64,000 bases of DNA from positions 186,001-250,000 of the forward strand of contig NZ_JBCLNF010000001.1 in NCBI RefSeq assembly GCF_039062465.1, given 5' to 3'. The notes beneath the pieces are model-generated. The model worked only from the letters and a program-made list of their open reading frames with translations, searched no databases and was not told the DNA's origin. This document shows, in pieces, positions 1 to 8,390 of the stretch. The DNA is from Parolsenella sp958406235 (lineage in GTDB: Bacteria; Actinomycetota; Coriobacteriia; Coriobacteriales; Atopobiaceae). The stretch's first letter is position 1. Each line of letters opens with the position of its first letter. The translations under genes and the position numbers were made by a program.

Positions 1-1
1 G

Positions 2-2713
2 CTCCTCCGCTTCCTGCGCGACGACCTCCACATCACGAGCGCCAAGGACGGCTGCTCCGAGGGTGCCTGCGGTGCCTGCATGGTCATCGTCGATGGTCGC
101 GCCGTCCGCGCGTGCGTCCTCACGACGAAGCTCGCGGCCGGCCGTACCGTGACCACGGTCGAGGGCCTCACCCACGAGGAGCAGGAGGCCTTCGTCTATG
201 CTTTCGGTGCCGTCGGCGCCGTCCAGTGCGGCTTCTGCATCCCCGGTATGGTCATCTCCGGCACCGCACTCGTGCGCAAGAACCCCGATCCCACGGAGGC
301 CGAGGTCAAGCGTGCCATCCGCGGCAACGTCTGCCGATGCACCGGCTACAAGAAGATCATCGAGGGCATCCTGCTCGCCGCCGCCATCCTGCGCGGCGAC
401 GAGGTGGTCGATCCCGCCCTCGAGCGCGGCGATGACTACGGTGTGGGCAAGCGCGCCTTCCGCGTCGACGTCCGCCGTAAGGTCCTCGGCTTTGGCAAGT
501 ACCCTGACGACCTCGACCAGCGCGACTTCCCGGATATGGTCTTCGCGAGCGCCGTCCGCTCCCGCTTTCCGCGTGCCCGCGTGGTGAAGATCGACTTCGA
601 GAAGGCGGCCAAGCAGCCCGGCATCCTCGGCATCCTCACCGCTGACGACGTGCCCGTCAACCAGGTGGGCCACCTCATCCAGGACTGGGACGTCATGATC
701 GCGGAGGGCGACATCACTCGCTGCGTCGGAGATGCCATCGTGCTCGTGGTGGGCGAGACCCCGGCCCAGGTCGAGCGCGCAAAGAAGTTCGTGAAGGTCA
801 CCTACGAGCAGCTCGAACCCGTCCGCAACATCGCGGAGGCCGCCGCTCCGAACGCCCCACTCATCCATGACGGCTTCCTCGCCTTCGGCAACCAGGTGAA
901 GCTCGAGAACAACATCTGCCAGCAGCGTCACGTCACTCGCGGCGACGCCAAGACGGCGCTCGAGAACTCCGCGTTCACGGCGACGCAGAGCTTCACGACG
1001 CCGTTCACCGAGCACGCCTTCCTCGAGCCCGAGTGCGCCGTCGCTGCCCCTTACAAGGACGGCGTGAAGATCTGGTCGACGGACCAGGGCGCCTACGACA
1101 CGCGCAAGGAATGCGCGCACATGTTCGGCTGGGACGCCACGCCCGAGCGCGTCGTCGTCGAGACGATGCTCGTCGGCGGCGGCTTCGGTGGCAAGGAGGA
1201 CGTCTCCGTCCAGCACCTTGCCGCGCTGGCGGCGGTGCACTTCGGCCGAGCCGTCAAGTGCCGCCTCACGCGCCAGGAGTCGATCAACTTCCACCCGAAG
1301 CGCCACCCGATGGAGGGTACCTTCACGCTCGGTTGCGACGCCGAGGGCAACTTCACCGCGCTCGACTGCGAGATCAACTTCGACACGGGCGCCTACGCGA
1401 GCCTGTGTGGCCCGGTCCTTGAGCGCGCCTGTACGCACTCCGTCGGCCCCTACAAGTACCAGAACACCGACATCCGCGGCTATGGCTACTACACCAACAA
1501 CCCGCCTTCCGGCGCCTTCCGTGGCTTCGGCGTGTGCCAGAGCGAGTTCGCGCTCGAGAGCCTCATCGACATCCTTGCCGAGAAGGTCGGGCTGGACCCG
1601 TGGGAGATTCGCTACCGCAACGCCATTGAGCCGGGCGAGGTCCTCCCGAACGGCCAGATCGCGGACTGCTCCACCGCCCTGAAGGAGACCCTTGAGGCCG
1701 TGAAGGACGCCTACTACGCGCATCCCGGCCACGCAGGCATCGCCTGCTCGATGAAGAACTCGGGCGTCGGCGTCGGCCTTCCGGATGCGGGCCGCTGCAA
1801 CATCCGCGTCGAGCATGGCCGCGCCGTGGTCTATGCCGCCACGTCCGACATCGGCCAAGGCTGCAACACGGTCTTCCTGCAGGACGTCTCCGAGGCCTGC
1901 GGCCTTCCGCGCGAGCGCATCGAGAACGGTGAGTGCTCGACCGAGAACGCGCCTGACTCCGGAACCACCTCCGGCTCCCGCCAGACGGTGGTCACGGGCG
2001 AGGCCGTCCGCGGCGCCTCGTTCCTGCTGCGTGACGCCATGATCGCCTACGAGCGCGACCACACCCTCCCCGAGGGCCCGGTCAGCGCCAAGGGCGACGG
2101 CAAGAGCTTCTCGTTCGCGGACGGCACGAGCTTCGAGGTGCCCGCCGCCGAGCTCGTCCCCGGCAACACCCGCACGGCGGCCGACCCCGTCGCCGCGCTC
2201 GAGGCGCTTGAGGGCAAGGAGTTCTTCTACGAGTATCTCGAGCCCACCGACAAGCTCGGAGCCGACGTCCCCAACGCGAAGAGCCACATCTGCTACGGCT
2301 TCGCCACGCATGTGGTTGTGCTCGATGACGATGGTCGCGTGACCGATGTCTACGCCGCGCACGACTCCGGCAAAGTCGTGAACCCGATCGCCATCCAGGG
2401 CCAGATTGAGGGCGGCGTCCTCATGGGCATGGGATACGCGCTTACGGAGGACCTGGGGATCGAGGATTGCGTCCCCGCCGCCGGCTACGGTAAGCTGGGA
2501 CTCTTCCGCGCGACGGACATCCCCGACATCCATGCCATCTACGTCGAGCGTGACGAACAGCTGCCCGTCGCCTATGGTGGCAAGGGCATTGGCGAGATCG
2601 CGACCATCCCGACAGCCCCGGCCGTCCAGAACGCCTATCGAGCCCTTGACGGTAAACTTCGCCCGAACCTTCCGATGGTCGATACCTATTACTCTCGAAA
2701 GAGGGCAAAATAG
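2..2713 (+). CDS. Fused [2Fe-2S]/molybdopterin xanthine dehydrogenase-type hydroxylase (5' end outside window)
   Basis: The frame is open to the left edge, so the start and probably 25-30 residues are missing; 903 residues are visible. Domain order is a plant-type [2Fe-2S] domain (CSEGACGAC near visible residue 18), a second [2Fe-2S] domain (CGFC near 76, CRCTGY near 111), then the molybdopterin domain (GGGFGGKED near 390, RGFGVCQSE, and GKGIGE near 860 with the likely catalytic glutamate). There is no FAD domain. This two-domain fusion is the architecture of the selenium-dependent xanthine dehydrogenase family (TIGR03311, Enterococcus faecalis member), which would hydroxylate purines such as xanthine in the cytoplasm. 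The selenium dependence is inferred from architecture, not seen. A nucleoside importer follows 104 bp downstream with no clear terminator between. Confidence 0.88.
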   Translation, partial: LLRFLRDDLHITSAKDGCSEGACGACMVIVDGRAVRACVLTTKLAAGRTVTTVEGLTHEEQEAFVYAFGAVGAVQCGFCIPGMVISGTALVRKNPDPTEAEVKRAIRGNVCRCTGYKKIIEGILLAAAILRGDEVVDPALERGDDYGVGKRAFRVDVRRKVLGFGKYPDDLDQRDFPDMVFASAVRSRFPRARVVKIDFEKAAKQPGILGILTADDVPVNQVGHLIQDWDVMIAEGDITRCVGDAIVLVVGETPAQVERAKKFVKVTYEQLEPVRNIAEAAAPNAPLIHDGFLAFGNQVKLENNICQQRHVTRGDAKTALENSAFTATQSFTTPFTEHAFLEPECAVAAPYKDGVKIWSTDQGAYDTRKECAHMFGWDATPERVVVETMLVGGGFGGKEDVSVQHLAALAAVHFGRAVKCRLTRQESINFHPKRHPMEGTFTLGCDAEGNFTALDCEINFDTGAYASLCGPVLERACTHSVGPYKYQNTDIRGYGYYTNNPPSGAFRGFGVCQSEFALESLIDILAEKVGLDPWEIRYRNAIEPGEVLPNGQIADCSTALKETLEAVKDAYYAHPGHAGIACSMKNSGVGVGLPDAGRCNIRVEHGRAVVYAATSDIGQGCNTVFLQDVSEACGLPRERIENGECSTENAPDSGTTSGSRQTVVTGEAVRGASFLLRDAMIAYERDHTLPEGPVSAKGDGKSFSFADGTSFEVPAAELVPGNTRTAADPVAALEALEGKEFFYEYLEPTDKLGADVPNAKSHICYGFATHVVVLDDDGRVTDVYAAHDSGKVVNPIAIQGQIEGGVLMGMGYALTEDLGIEDCVPAAGYGKLGLFRATDIPDIHAIYVERDEQLPVAYGGKGIGEIATIPTAPAVQNAYRALDGKLRPNLPMVDTYYSRKRAK

Positions 2714-2817
2714 GACATAAAAGAAGGCATACTGGGTTGGTAAGCTGACAGTAATGGTAGAGAAACAACCCGGGTGGAAAATATCTCTGAAGGCACGCGA
2801 TTGGAAAGGTGGTAGCT

Positions 2818-4329
2818 ATGGCCGAGTTGCTTCGCATGGACAACATCAGCAAGGCATTCGGCACGTTCTACGCGAACAAGAACGTAAACCTCGATATCGA
2901 GCAAGGCGAGGTACATACGCTTCTTGGTGAGAACGGTGCCGGCAAGTCGACGCTCATGAACGTCCTCATCGGCCTTTACCAGCCAACTGACGGGCACATC
3001 TTCATGCGCGGGCAGGAGGTGCACATCACCAACCCCGGTGTCGCCGTCGAGCATGGCATCGGCATGGTCCACCAGCACTTCATGCTCATCGAGGACATGA
3101 CGGGTCTCGAGAACATCATCCTGGGCGACAAGCGTCACAACTCGCCGCTGCTTCAGATCGCGGATGACCGCAAGGCCATCGAGGAGCTTATGGATCGCTA
3201 CGGCATGGAGATCGACCTCGACGAGAAGGTTGGCGACATGTCCATCGGCATGCAGCAGCGCGTCGAGATCATGAAGGTCCTGTTCCGTGGCGCCGACCTC
3301 GTCATCCTCGACGAGCCCACTGCCGTCCTGACGGACCTCGAGGTCGAGGGCCTGTTCGACATCATGCACTCGCTCACCGCCGAGGGTAAGTCCGTCATCT
3401 TCATCTCCCACAAGATGCGCGAGGTCATGCGCATCTCCGATCGCGTGACGGTCCTCCGCCGTGGCGAGACCATCGAGACGGTCCGCGTCGCGGATACCAC
3501 CGAGCAGGAGCTCGCGGACCTCATGATCGGCCAGAAGTTCACGGAGAGCACCTACCAGAAGGTCTCGGATGCCTCCGAGGTCGCCTTCGAGCTCAAGGGA
3601 GTCTCCTACCAGCCCGAGGTCAAGCATGGCGGCCTCAAGAACGTGTCGCTCGCCATCCACAAGGGAGAGATTCTCGGAGTCGCCGGCATCGACGGTAATG
3701 GCCAGAGCCAGCTTGCCGCCCTCGTCACGGGCCTTCTCAAGCCCGAGTCCGGCGAGGTCTTCGGTCCGGACGGTTCCGCCATCGGCCTCTTCAGCCCGAG
3801 CGCCTTCATCGAAACCGGCCTTGGCAACATCCCCGAGGACCGCAACAAGATGGGCCTTGTCGGTGACATGACGGTCGCCGAGAATCTCGTGCTCAAGGCC
3901 ACCGAGGACGAGCGCTTCTCCGCCGGCCACGGCGCCTGGCTCAAGCTCGACGCCATCCGCGAGCACGCCGAGCGTCTGCGCGAGGAGAACGACATCCGCT
4001 GCACCTCCGTCGAGCAGACTGCCCGTTCGCTCTCCGGTGGCAACCAGCAGAAAGTCATCCTCGCCCGCGAGCTCGACGCCCACCCGAAGCTTCTCGTGGC
4101 CGTCTATCCCACGCGCGGCCTCGACATTGGAGCCACCGAGTTCATCCATGATCAAATCATCGCCCAGCGCGACGCCGGATGCGCGGTCCTTCTCATCTCT
4201 GCGGACTTCGACGAGGTGCTGAAGCTCTCGGATCGCATCACGGTCCTGTTCGAGGGCGAGATCATGGGCACGTATCCTGGCGCGAATCCTCCCATCAAGG
4301 AGATTTCGCTCGCCATGGCAGGAAAGTAG
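2818..4329 (+). CDS. Nucleoside (BMP-family) ABC importer, double ATPase subunit
   Basis: 503-residue protein with two ATPase halves. The first has an intact Walker A (GENGAGKST, residues 37-45), a signature MSIGMQQR and Walker B ILDEPTAVL. The second has a degenerate Walker A (GIDGNGQSQ) but a good signature (LSGGNQQK), the usual pattern of the ribose/nucleoside ATPase group (B. subtilis NupO, formerly YufO). It would power uptake of nucleosides or purine bases through the two permeases that follow. ATG 2818 is chosen because AGGTGG lies 5 bases upstream; a GTG at 2809 in the same frame is possible but overlaps that site. The first permease follows 13 bases downstream. Confidence 0.92.
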   Translation: MAELLRMDNISKAFGTFYANKNVNLDIEQGEVHTLLGENGAGKSTLMNVLIGLYQPTDGHIFMRGQEVHITNPGVAVEHGIGMVHQHFMLIEDMTGLENIILGDKRHNSPLLQIADDRKAIEELMDRYGMEIDLDEKVGDMSIGMQQRVEIMKVLFRGADLVILDEPTAVLTDLEVEGLFDIMHSLTAEGKSVIFISHKMREVMRISDRVTVLRRGETIETVRVADTTEQELADLMIGQKFTESTYQKVSDASEVAFELKGVSYQPEVKHGGLKNVSLAIHKGEILGVAGIDGNGQSQLAALVTGLLKPESGEVFGPDGSAIGLFSPSAFIETGLGNIPEDRNKMGLVGDMTVAENLVLKATEDERFSAGHGAWLKLDAIREHAERLREENDIRCTSVEQTARSLSGGNQQKVILARELDAHPKLLVAVYPTRGLDIGATEFIHDQIIAQRDAGCAVLLISADFDEVLKLSDRITVLFEGEIMGTYPGANPPIKEISLAMAGK

Positions 4330-4342
4330 GAGGGGAGGGACA

Positions 4343-5458
4343 GTGGCTGACAACAAGAAGAAGGCGGCGCCCTCGAAGAAGGGCGCCCTGAGCGAGGAAC
4401 AGCTGCGCGAGAAGCGCCTGACGATCATCACGCCGGTCGTGTCCGTGCTCCTTGCCCTCATCATCGGCGCGATCATCATCGCCTGCCTCGGCAAGAACCC
4501 GATCACGGGCTATGCCGCGATGCTGAAGGGCTCTCTTGGCGATATCGGCAAGATTGGCAAGACGCTTGAGCGTGCCTGCCCGCTGATCTTCACGGGTCTT
4601 GCCGCCGTGTTCGCCTACAAGTGCGGCGTGTTCAACCTCGGCGGCGAGGGCCAGTTCATCATGGGCGCCTCCGCCTCCGCGTACTTCGTGCTGAAGCTTG
4701 GCCTCACCGGCCCGTCCGCCATCGCGGTGGGCCTCGTCGTGGGCATCGTCTTCGGTGGGCTGTGGGCGCTCCTCCCGGGTATCCTCAAGATCACCCGAGG
4801 GCTCAACGAGATGATCACGACGATCATGTTCAACTACATCGCCCTGTACTTTATGGAGTTCCTCTACAAGAACGTCTACTCCGACCAGGGCCTGCCCCAG
4901 ACTCCCGCCATGCCCAAGTCCGCGCATCTCTTGGACATCGGCCCCGCGCACTTTGGCGTGCTGATCGCCATTATCCTCGGCATCCTCGTCTGGTATGTGA
5001 TTTTCCGCACGTCCTTCGGCTTCAAGATTCGTGCCGTGGGCATGAGCCCCACCGCTGCCAAGGTCAACGGCTTCCCCGTCCGCACGCTCGTGCTGCTCGC
5101 CTTCGTCATCTCCGGCGCCATCGCCGGCCTCGGCGGCGCCATCGAGCTCTTCGGCAAGACGCCGTTCCGCCTCGCTGACGGTTTTGGTTCCGGCTTCGGC
5201 TTCGACGGCGTGGCAATCGCGCTTATCGCGCAGCTCAACCCGCTTGGCGCCATCGTCGTCGCCCTGCTCTTCGGTGTGCTCTCCACGGGCGGCACGATGA
5301 TGCAGTCCGTCATCGGCGTTCCCACGGCGATCATCGACATCATTCGTGGTCTCATCATCATCTTCGCCGTCGCGGGCATGGCCCTGGTGAAGCTGCCCAA
5401 GATCAAGGCGTACATCGCCTCGCTGGGCAAGAACAAGAAAGCTGAGGTGAAGGCGTAA
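4343..5458 (+). CDS. Nucleoside ABC importer, permease subunit 1
   Basis: 371-residue hydrophobic protein with a charged Lys-rich N-terminus (about 30 residues) followed by roughly eight to ten membrane segments, e.g. near residues 30-50, 75-95, 115-145 and 315-355. The motif NLGGEGQF near residue 97 and the family-typical RAVGMSPTAAK near 230 match the NupP (YufP) type of permease in the BMP-dependent nucleoside importers. GTG start 4343 is preceded by AGGAGGGGAGGG, an exceptionally strong ribosome binding site. Its stop overlaps the next start by one base (TAATG), so the two permeases are probably translationally coupled. Confidence 0.9.
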   Translation: MADNKKKAAPSKKGALSEEQLREKRLTIITPVVSVLLALIIGAIIIACLGKNPITGYAAMLKGSLGDIGKIGKTLERACPLIFTGLAAVFAYKCGVFNLGGEGQFIMGASASAYFVLKLGLTGPSAIAVGLVVGIVFGGLWALLPGILKITRGLNEMITTIMFNYIALYFMEFLYKNVYSDQGLPQTPAMPKSAHLLDIGPAHFGVLIAIILGILVWYVIFRTSFGFKIRAVGMSPTAAKVNGFPVRTLVLLAFVISGAIAGLGGAIELFGKTPFRLADGFGSGFGFDGVAIALIAQLNPLGAIVVALLFGVLSTGGTMMQSVIGVPTAIIDIIRGLIIIFAVAGMALVKLPKIKAYIASLGKNKKAEVKA

Positions 5459-6390
5459 TGGATTTCATGGTTGCGCTTCCCACCATCGTCAGGGCGATGG
5501 CTATGGGCGCCGTGCCCATCCTGCTCGCCGCCCTGGGCGAGGTCTTCTCCGAGCGTGCCGGCATGGTCAACATCGGCCTTGAGGGAATCATGGTCGTGGG
5601 TGCCTTCGTGGCGTTCGCCGTCGGCAAGGTCACGGGCAACCTCTGGCTCGGCCTGCTCGTCGGCATGGCCGCAGGCGTGCTCATCAACATGATCTACGCG
5701 TTCTGCACGGTCACCCTCTGCTCTGACCAGGTGGTCACGAGCATGGCGGTCAACATCCTCGCGCCGGCCATCGCGCTTTTCGGATACAACCTGTTCGTCG
5801 GCTCCAACCCAGAGAACGCCACCGGCGCACAGATGCCCAACATCGCCATTCCCGGCCTGTGCGATCTCCCGGTCATCGGCAACGGCATGTTCAACCAGTC
5901 GCTGCTTGCCTACATCGCGTTCCTCCTCGTGCCCGTGGTTGCGTTCTTCTTCAAGCGCTGCCGCGCCGGCCTGTCGTTCCGCTCCGTGGGCGAGAAGCCC
6001 CAGGCCGCAGAGACCCTGGGCATCAACGTCATCCGCACCAAGTACGTGGCCTGCATCCTGTGCGGCGCCCTTGCCGCTGCGGGCGGCGCCTTCCTCACGA
6101 TCTGCTACACGCCGATCTACACGAACGGCATCGTCGCGGGTCGCGGCTTCATCGCGCTGGCGACGGTCATCTTTGGCCGCTGGAGTGCCGTGGGCGTCAT
6201 GCTCGCGAGCCTGCTCTTTGGCTTCTTCGATGGTGTGAACGTAGCCCTTCAGGCTCAGTTCCAGTCTGCGCCGGTCATGTTCTTCAAGATGATTCCGTAT
6301 ATCTTCACGATCGTGGCCCTCGTGTTCTTTGGCTCGAAGCACGCTGGTCCGAAGGCCAACGGTCAGCCGTATAACCGCGAGATCCGTTAG
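5458..6390 (+). CDS. Nucleoside ABC importer, permease subunit 2
   Basis: 310-residue membrane protein of the NupQ (YufQ) type. The N-terminal part carries ALGEVFSERAGMVNIGLEGIM (residues 23-43), the hallmark of this permease family, followed by about eight hydrophobic segments and RSVGEKPQAAETLG near residue 176, an EAA-like cytoplasmic loop that contacts the ATPase. The ATG overlaps the TAA of the first permease. The binding-protein gene is separated by an unusually long 259-bp gap, so it may have its own promoter. Confidence 0.9.
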   Translation: MDFMVALPTIVRAMAMGAVPILLAALGEVFSERAGMVNIGLEGIMVVGAFVAFAVGKVTGNLWLGLLVGMAAGVLINMIYAFCTVTLCSDQVVTSMAVNILAPAIALFGYNLFVGSNPENATGAQMPNIAIPGLCDLPVIGNGMFNQSLLAYIAFLLVPVVAFFFKRCRAGLSFRSVGEKPQAAETLGINVIRTKYVACILCGALAAAGGAFLTICYTPIYTNGIVAGRGFIALATVIFGRWSAVGVMLASLLFGFFDGVNVALQAQFQSAPVMFFKMIPYIFTIVALVFFGSKHAGPKANGQPYNREIR

Positions 6391-6399
6391 CGATACAAT

Positions 6400-6433
6400 G
6401 AGACGGTGATTCGCGGGGGTGGGTCACCGTCTC
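6400..6433 (+). other. 10-bp perfect stem-loop behind the permease stop codon
   Basis: GAGACGGTGA (6400-6409) and TCACCGTCTC (6424-6433) are perfect inverted copies separated by a 14-base G-rich loop. It starts 10 bases after the permease stop and has no T run, so it is more likely an mRNA 3'-protecting or intercistronic hairpin than a terminator. Confidence 0.6.
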
Positions 6434-6442
6434 GTGTACAGC

Positions 6443-6472
6443 TTGCATTTAGCGTCAGGTCGAGCGGATATA
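6443..6472 (+). promoter_or_regulatory. Candidate internal promoter for the binding-protein gene
   Basis: TTGCAT (6443-6448) and GATATA (6467-6472) are spaced 18 bp apart. A promoter here would let the nucleoside-binding lipoprotein be made in excess over the membrane subunits. Match is moderate and not proven. Confidence 0.35.
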
Positions 6473-6492
6473 GGGGTTTCGCTTGTCTTGGC

Positions 6493-6570
6493 GCAAGGCA
6501 GGGACGGCATGGGCAGGCTTCGTTGGGCCCATCCGCCTTGCAGAATGGCATCACCTGCCGGATTCGGCAG
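6493..6570 (+). promoter_or_regulatory. Structured leader RNA ahead of the BMP lipoprotein gene
   Basis: GCAAGGC (6493-6499) pairs with GCCTTGC (6535-6541), and ATGGGC (6509-6514) pairs inside it with GCCCAT (6527-6532). A second hairpin, CTGCCG-GATT-CGGCAG, lies at 6555-6570. Together they form a two-hairpin leader about 80 bases before the start codon. No known riboswitch consensus was recognised. Confidence 0.45.
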
Positions 6571-6649
6571 AGGCGTTTAGTTTCATGCGTACGTGCACCA
6601 GGCTTTAAACGTGGGGCGCAAAAGAGCCCCGGAAAAGAAGGGAAGCACC

Positions 6650-7735
6650 ATGAGCAAGAACATCAATCGTCGTCAGTTCGTCGCCGGTGGCGCCACCGCC
6701 GCTGCGGCCCTCGCCCTCACCGCGTGTGGTGGCTCTGGCTCTGACTCCGCCAGCACTGGCTCCGCCGAGAAGAGCTCCTACAAGGTCGCTATGATCATGA
6801 GCGGCATTATTACCGACGGCGGCTGGGACCAGGCCCACTATGAGTCCCTCAAGCGCGCCATTGACTCTCACCCCAACTGGGAGATGCTCGAGCCCAAGGA
6901 GAACGTCGCCAACGCCGACGCCGCCACCGCCGCCGAGTCCTACGTTGACCAGGACGTCGACCTGATCGTCGGCAACGGCAACCAGTTTGCCTCCACCTGG
7001 GCCGAGGTCGCTTCTGATGCCGCCGAGTCTCACCCCAACGTCCACTTCCTGATCACCAACACCAACCCTGAGCAGGAGCTCACTGACTACGAGAGCACCG
7101 ACAACGTCGAGACCGTTCTTCCTGACTTCACGCAGCTCGGCGCCCTCGCCGGTGTCATCGCTGGCCTCATGACCCAGACGAAGTCCATTGGCTTCATCGG
7201 TGGCATGAAGCTTCCGAGCACGCTCGCCAAGTACAGCGCCTACCTCGCTGCTGCCCAGAAGATCGATTCCTCCATCCAGGGCCAGTACAACTTCGAGGCC
7301 GGCTTCTCCGACGCCGCGAAGGGCACCCAGCTCACCGAGCAGTGGATCAACTCCAAGAACGTCGATGTTATGTGGGGCGACGCCTCCGCGGTCGACAACG
7401 GCTCCCGTAAGGCCCTCGAGGCCGCCGGTGCCGACACTCACTTCGACATCGCCCAGCCGATCGACATCCTCGGCGACGACCAGCCGACCGTCATCGCTTC
7501 CACGGTGACCGACTGGAAGATCGACCAGGCCATGGACGAGATCGAGGCCGGCACTTTTGGTGGCGGCAAGGCCATCACCGCCAACATGGACAACGGCGGC
7601 GTCACCCTCGGCAAGTTCTCCGACAAGGTCCCGTCTGACGTCCAGGATAAGATCAACGAGTACGCCGATCAGATCAAGGCCGGCACCTACCTGAGCGACT
7701 CCGAGATCGAGGCCATCCAGTCCACGCTGGGCTAG
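6650..7735 (+). CDS. BMP-family nucleoside-binding lipoprotein of the ABC importer
   Basis: 361 residues. The N-terminus has a twin-arginine motif (NRRQF, Arg 7-8), an Ala-rich hydrophobic stretch and a lipobox LTAC with Cys 26 as the lipidation site, so it is probably Tat-exported and anchored outside the membrane. The mature part (YKVAMIMSGIITDGGWDQ..., then GNGNQF and the SIGFIGGMK segment) is the BMP fold (PnrA/Med type), which binds purine nucleosides in characterised members. ATG 6650 is preceded by GAAGGGAAG. It is the last gene of the importer cluster and is followed by a clear terminator. Confidence 0.92.
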   Translation: MSKNINRRQFVAGGATAAAALALTACGGSGSDSASTGSAEKSSYKVAMIMSGIITDGGWDQAHYESLKRAIDSHPNWEMLEPKENVANADAATAAESYVDQDVDLIVGNGNQFASTWAEVASDAAESHPNVHFLITNTNPEQELTDYESTDNVETVLPDFTQLGALAGVIAGLMTQTKSIGFIGGMKLPSTLAKYSAYLAAAQKIDSSIQGQYNFEAGFSDAAKGTQLTEQWINSKNVDVMWGDASAVDNGSRKALEAAGADTHFDIAQPIDILGDDQPTVIASTVTDWKIDQAMDEIEAGTFGGGKAITANMDNGGVTLGKFSDKVPSDVQDKINEYADQIKAGTYLSDSEIEAIQSTLG

Positions 7736-7872
7736 TCTGGCTAACTTGCGTTTGAGCCGAGGGGCTGGGCGGGGCTGCGACGAAGTCGCAACGCGCGTCC
7801 GCGCAGCTGAGACGGTCGACGTGCGGTCGAAGTTGTTGTCGTTCGGCTAGAGCTAAAGACAATCGGCTATTT

Positions 7873-7905
7873 GGCCGGGATGCCAAGTGCGTCCCGGCCT
7901 TTTTT
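7873..7905 (+). terminator. Rho-independent terminator after the nucleoside importer
   Basis: GGCCGGGA (7873-7880) and TCCCGGCC (7892-7899) form a perfect 8-bp stem with an 11-base loop, followed directly by six T (7900-7905). Confidence 0.9.
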
Positions 7906-8390
7906 GCGCTGCGAACGCGAGATTGCGTGCGGGTTGGGACGGCGACGCTGCGTACAAACCGTCCGCCAACGTTTCGCTATTGCCAGATTATTGTCCACAA
8001 GTCCTTACCCCCACTGCGCGCTCGCCTTGCTTGCAGCGCAATGCAGACATGGCTCCGCGTGTCGCGGGGCCGCACGCATCTGCGGAATCCCTTCATCGCA
8101 CTCTAGCGTTAAACTCACACAGCTATAACGCCCAGGTCAAAGGGGTTGTTGCGTTATTTGCGCTTCCCTGCCAGCCACCCGGTTTTCCCGCCCGTTCACC
8201 GCCCAAAAGTAGGCTCGCGCTGCTCGCTTGGCTAACCTTTTTTTAGCCAGCAAGACTTCTCATCAGAGAACGCCGCTTGCCATGGGGCGTTTAAGGATTC
8301 GCGTTCGCGAGTGCCGCCGCGCCTAGCTATGCGGGGCAGAGTCCCCACGCGCGCTCGGGAAGCGCGCAACAATTCCATAAGGAGGACGTC
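7906..8390 (+). promoter_or_regulatory. 485-bp leader and control region of xdhABC
   Basis: No convincing gene. It contains three copies of GCGTTA or its complement (8106-8111, TAACGC 8126-8131, 8151-8156) as possible regulator half-sites, and a hairpin with an internal T run (TGGCTAA 8229-8235, TTAGCCA 8243-8249). A further chain of hairpins precedes xdhA: AACGCC/GGCGTT (8269-8291), GGGG-CAGAGT-CCCC (about 8333-8346) and GCGCGCT-CGGGA-AGCGCGC (8349-8367). The last ends 12 bases before the AAGGAGG site (8379-8385). The length and structure suggest RNA-level control, perhaps by molybdenum cofactor, but no family consensus was confirmed by eye. Confidence 0.45.

Noticed and set aside
2..2713. 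Selenocysteine-containing enzyme
   Set aside because: No in-frame TGA is needed; in the matching family selenium is in the cofactor, not the protein.
2689..4506. 605-residue open frame antisense to the nucleoside ATPase
   Set aside because: Mirror frame of a high-GC gene: composition is Asp/His/Leu/Val-rich without motifs and there is no ribosome site. Similar long antisense frames over xdhA, the ABC exporter, ppk and smc were dropped for the same reason.
7871..8246. Two short open frames in the xdhA leader
   Set aside because: They begin inside a terminator, have no ribosome site and read as Cys/Arg-rich noise; the region is better explained as leader RNA.
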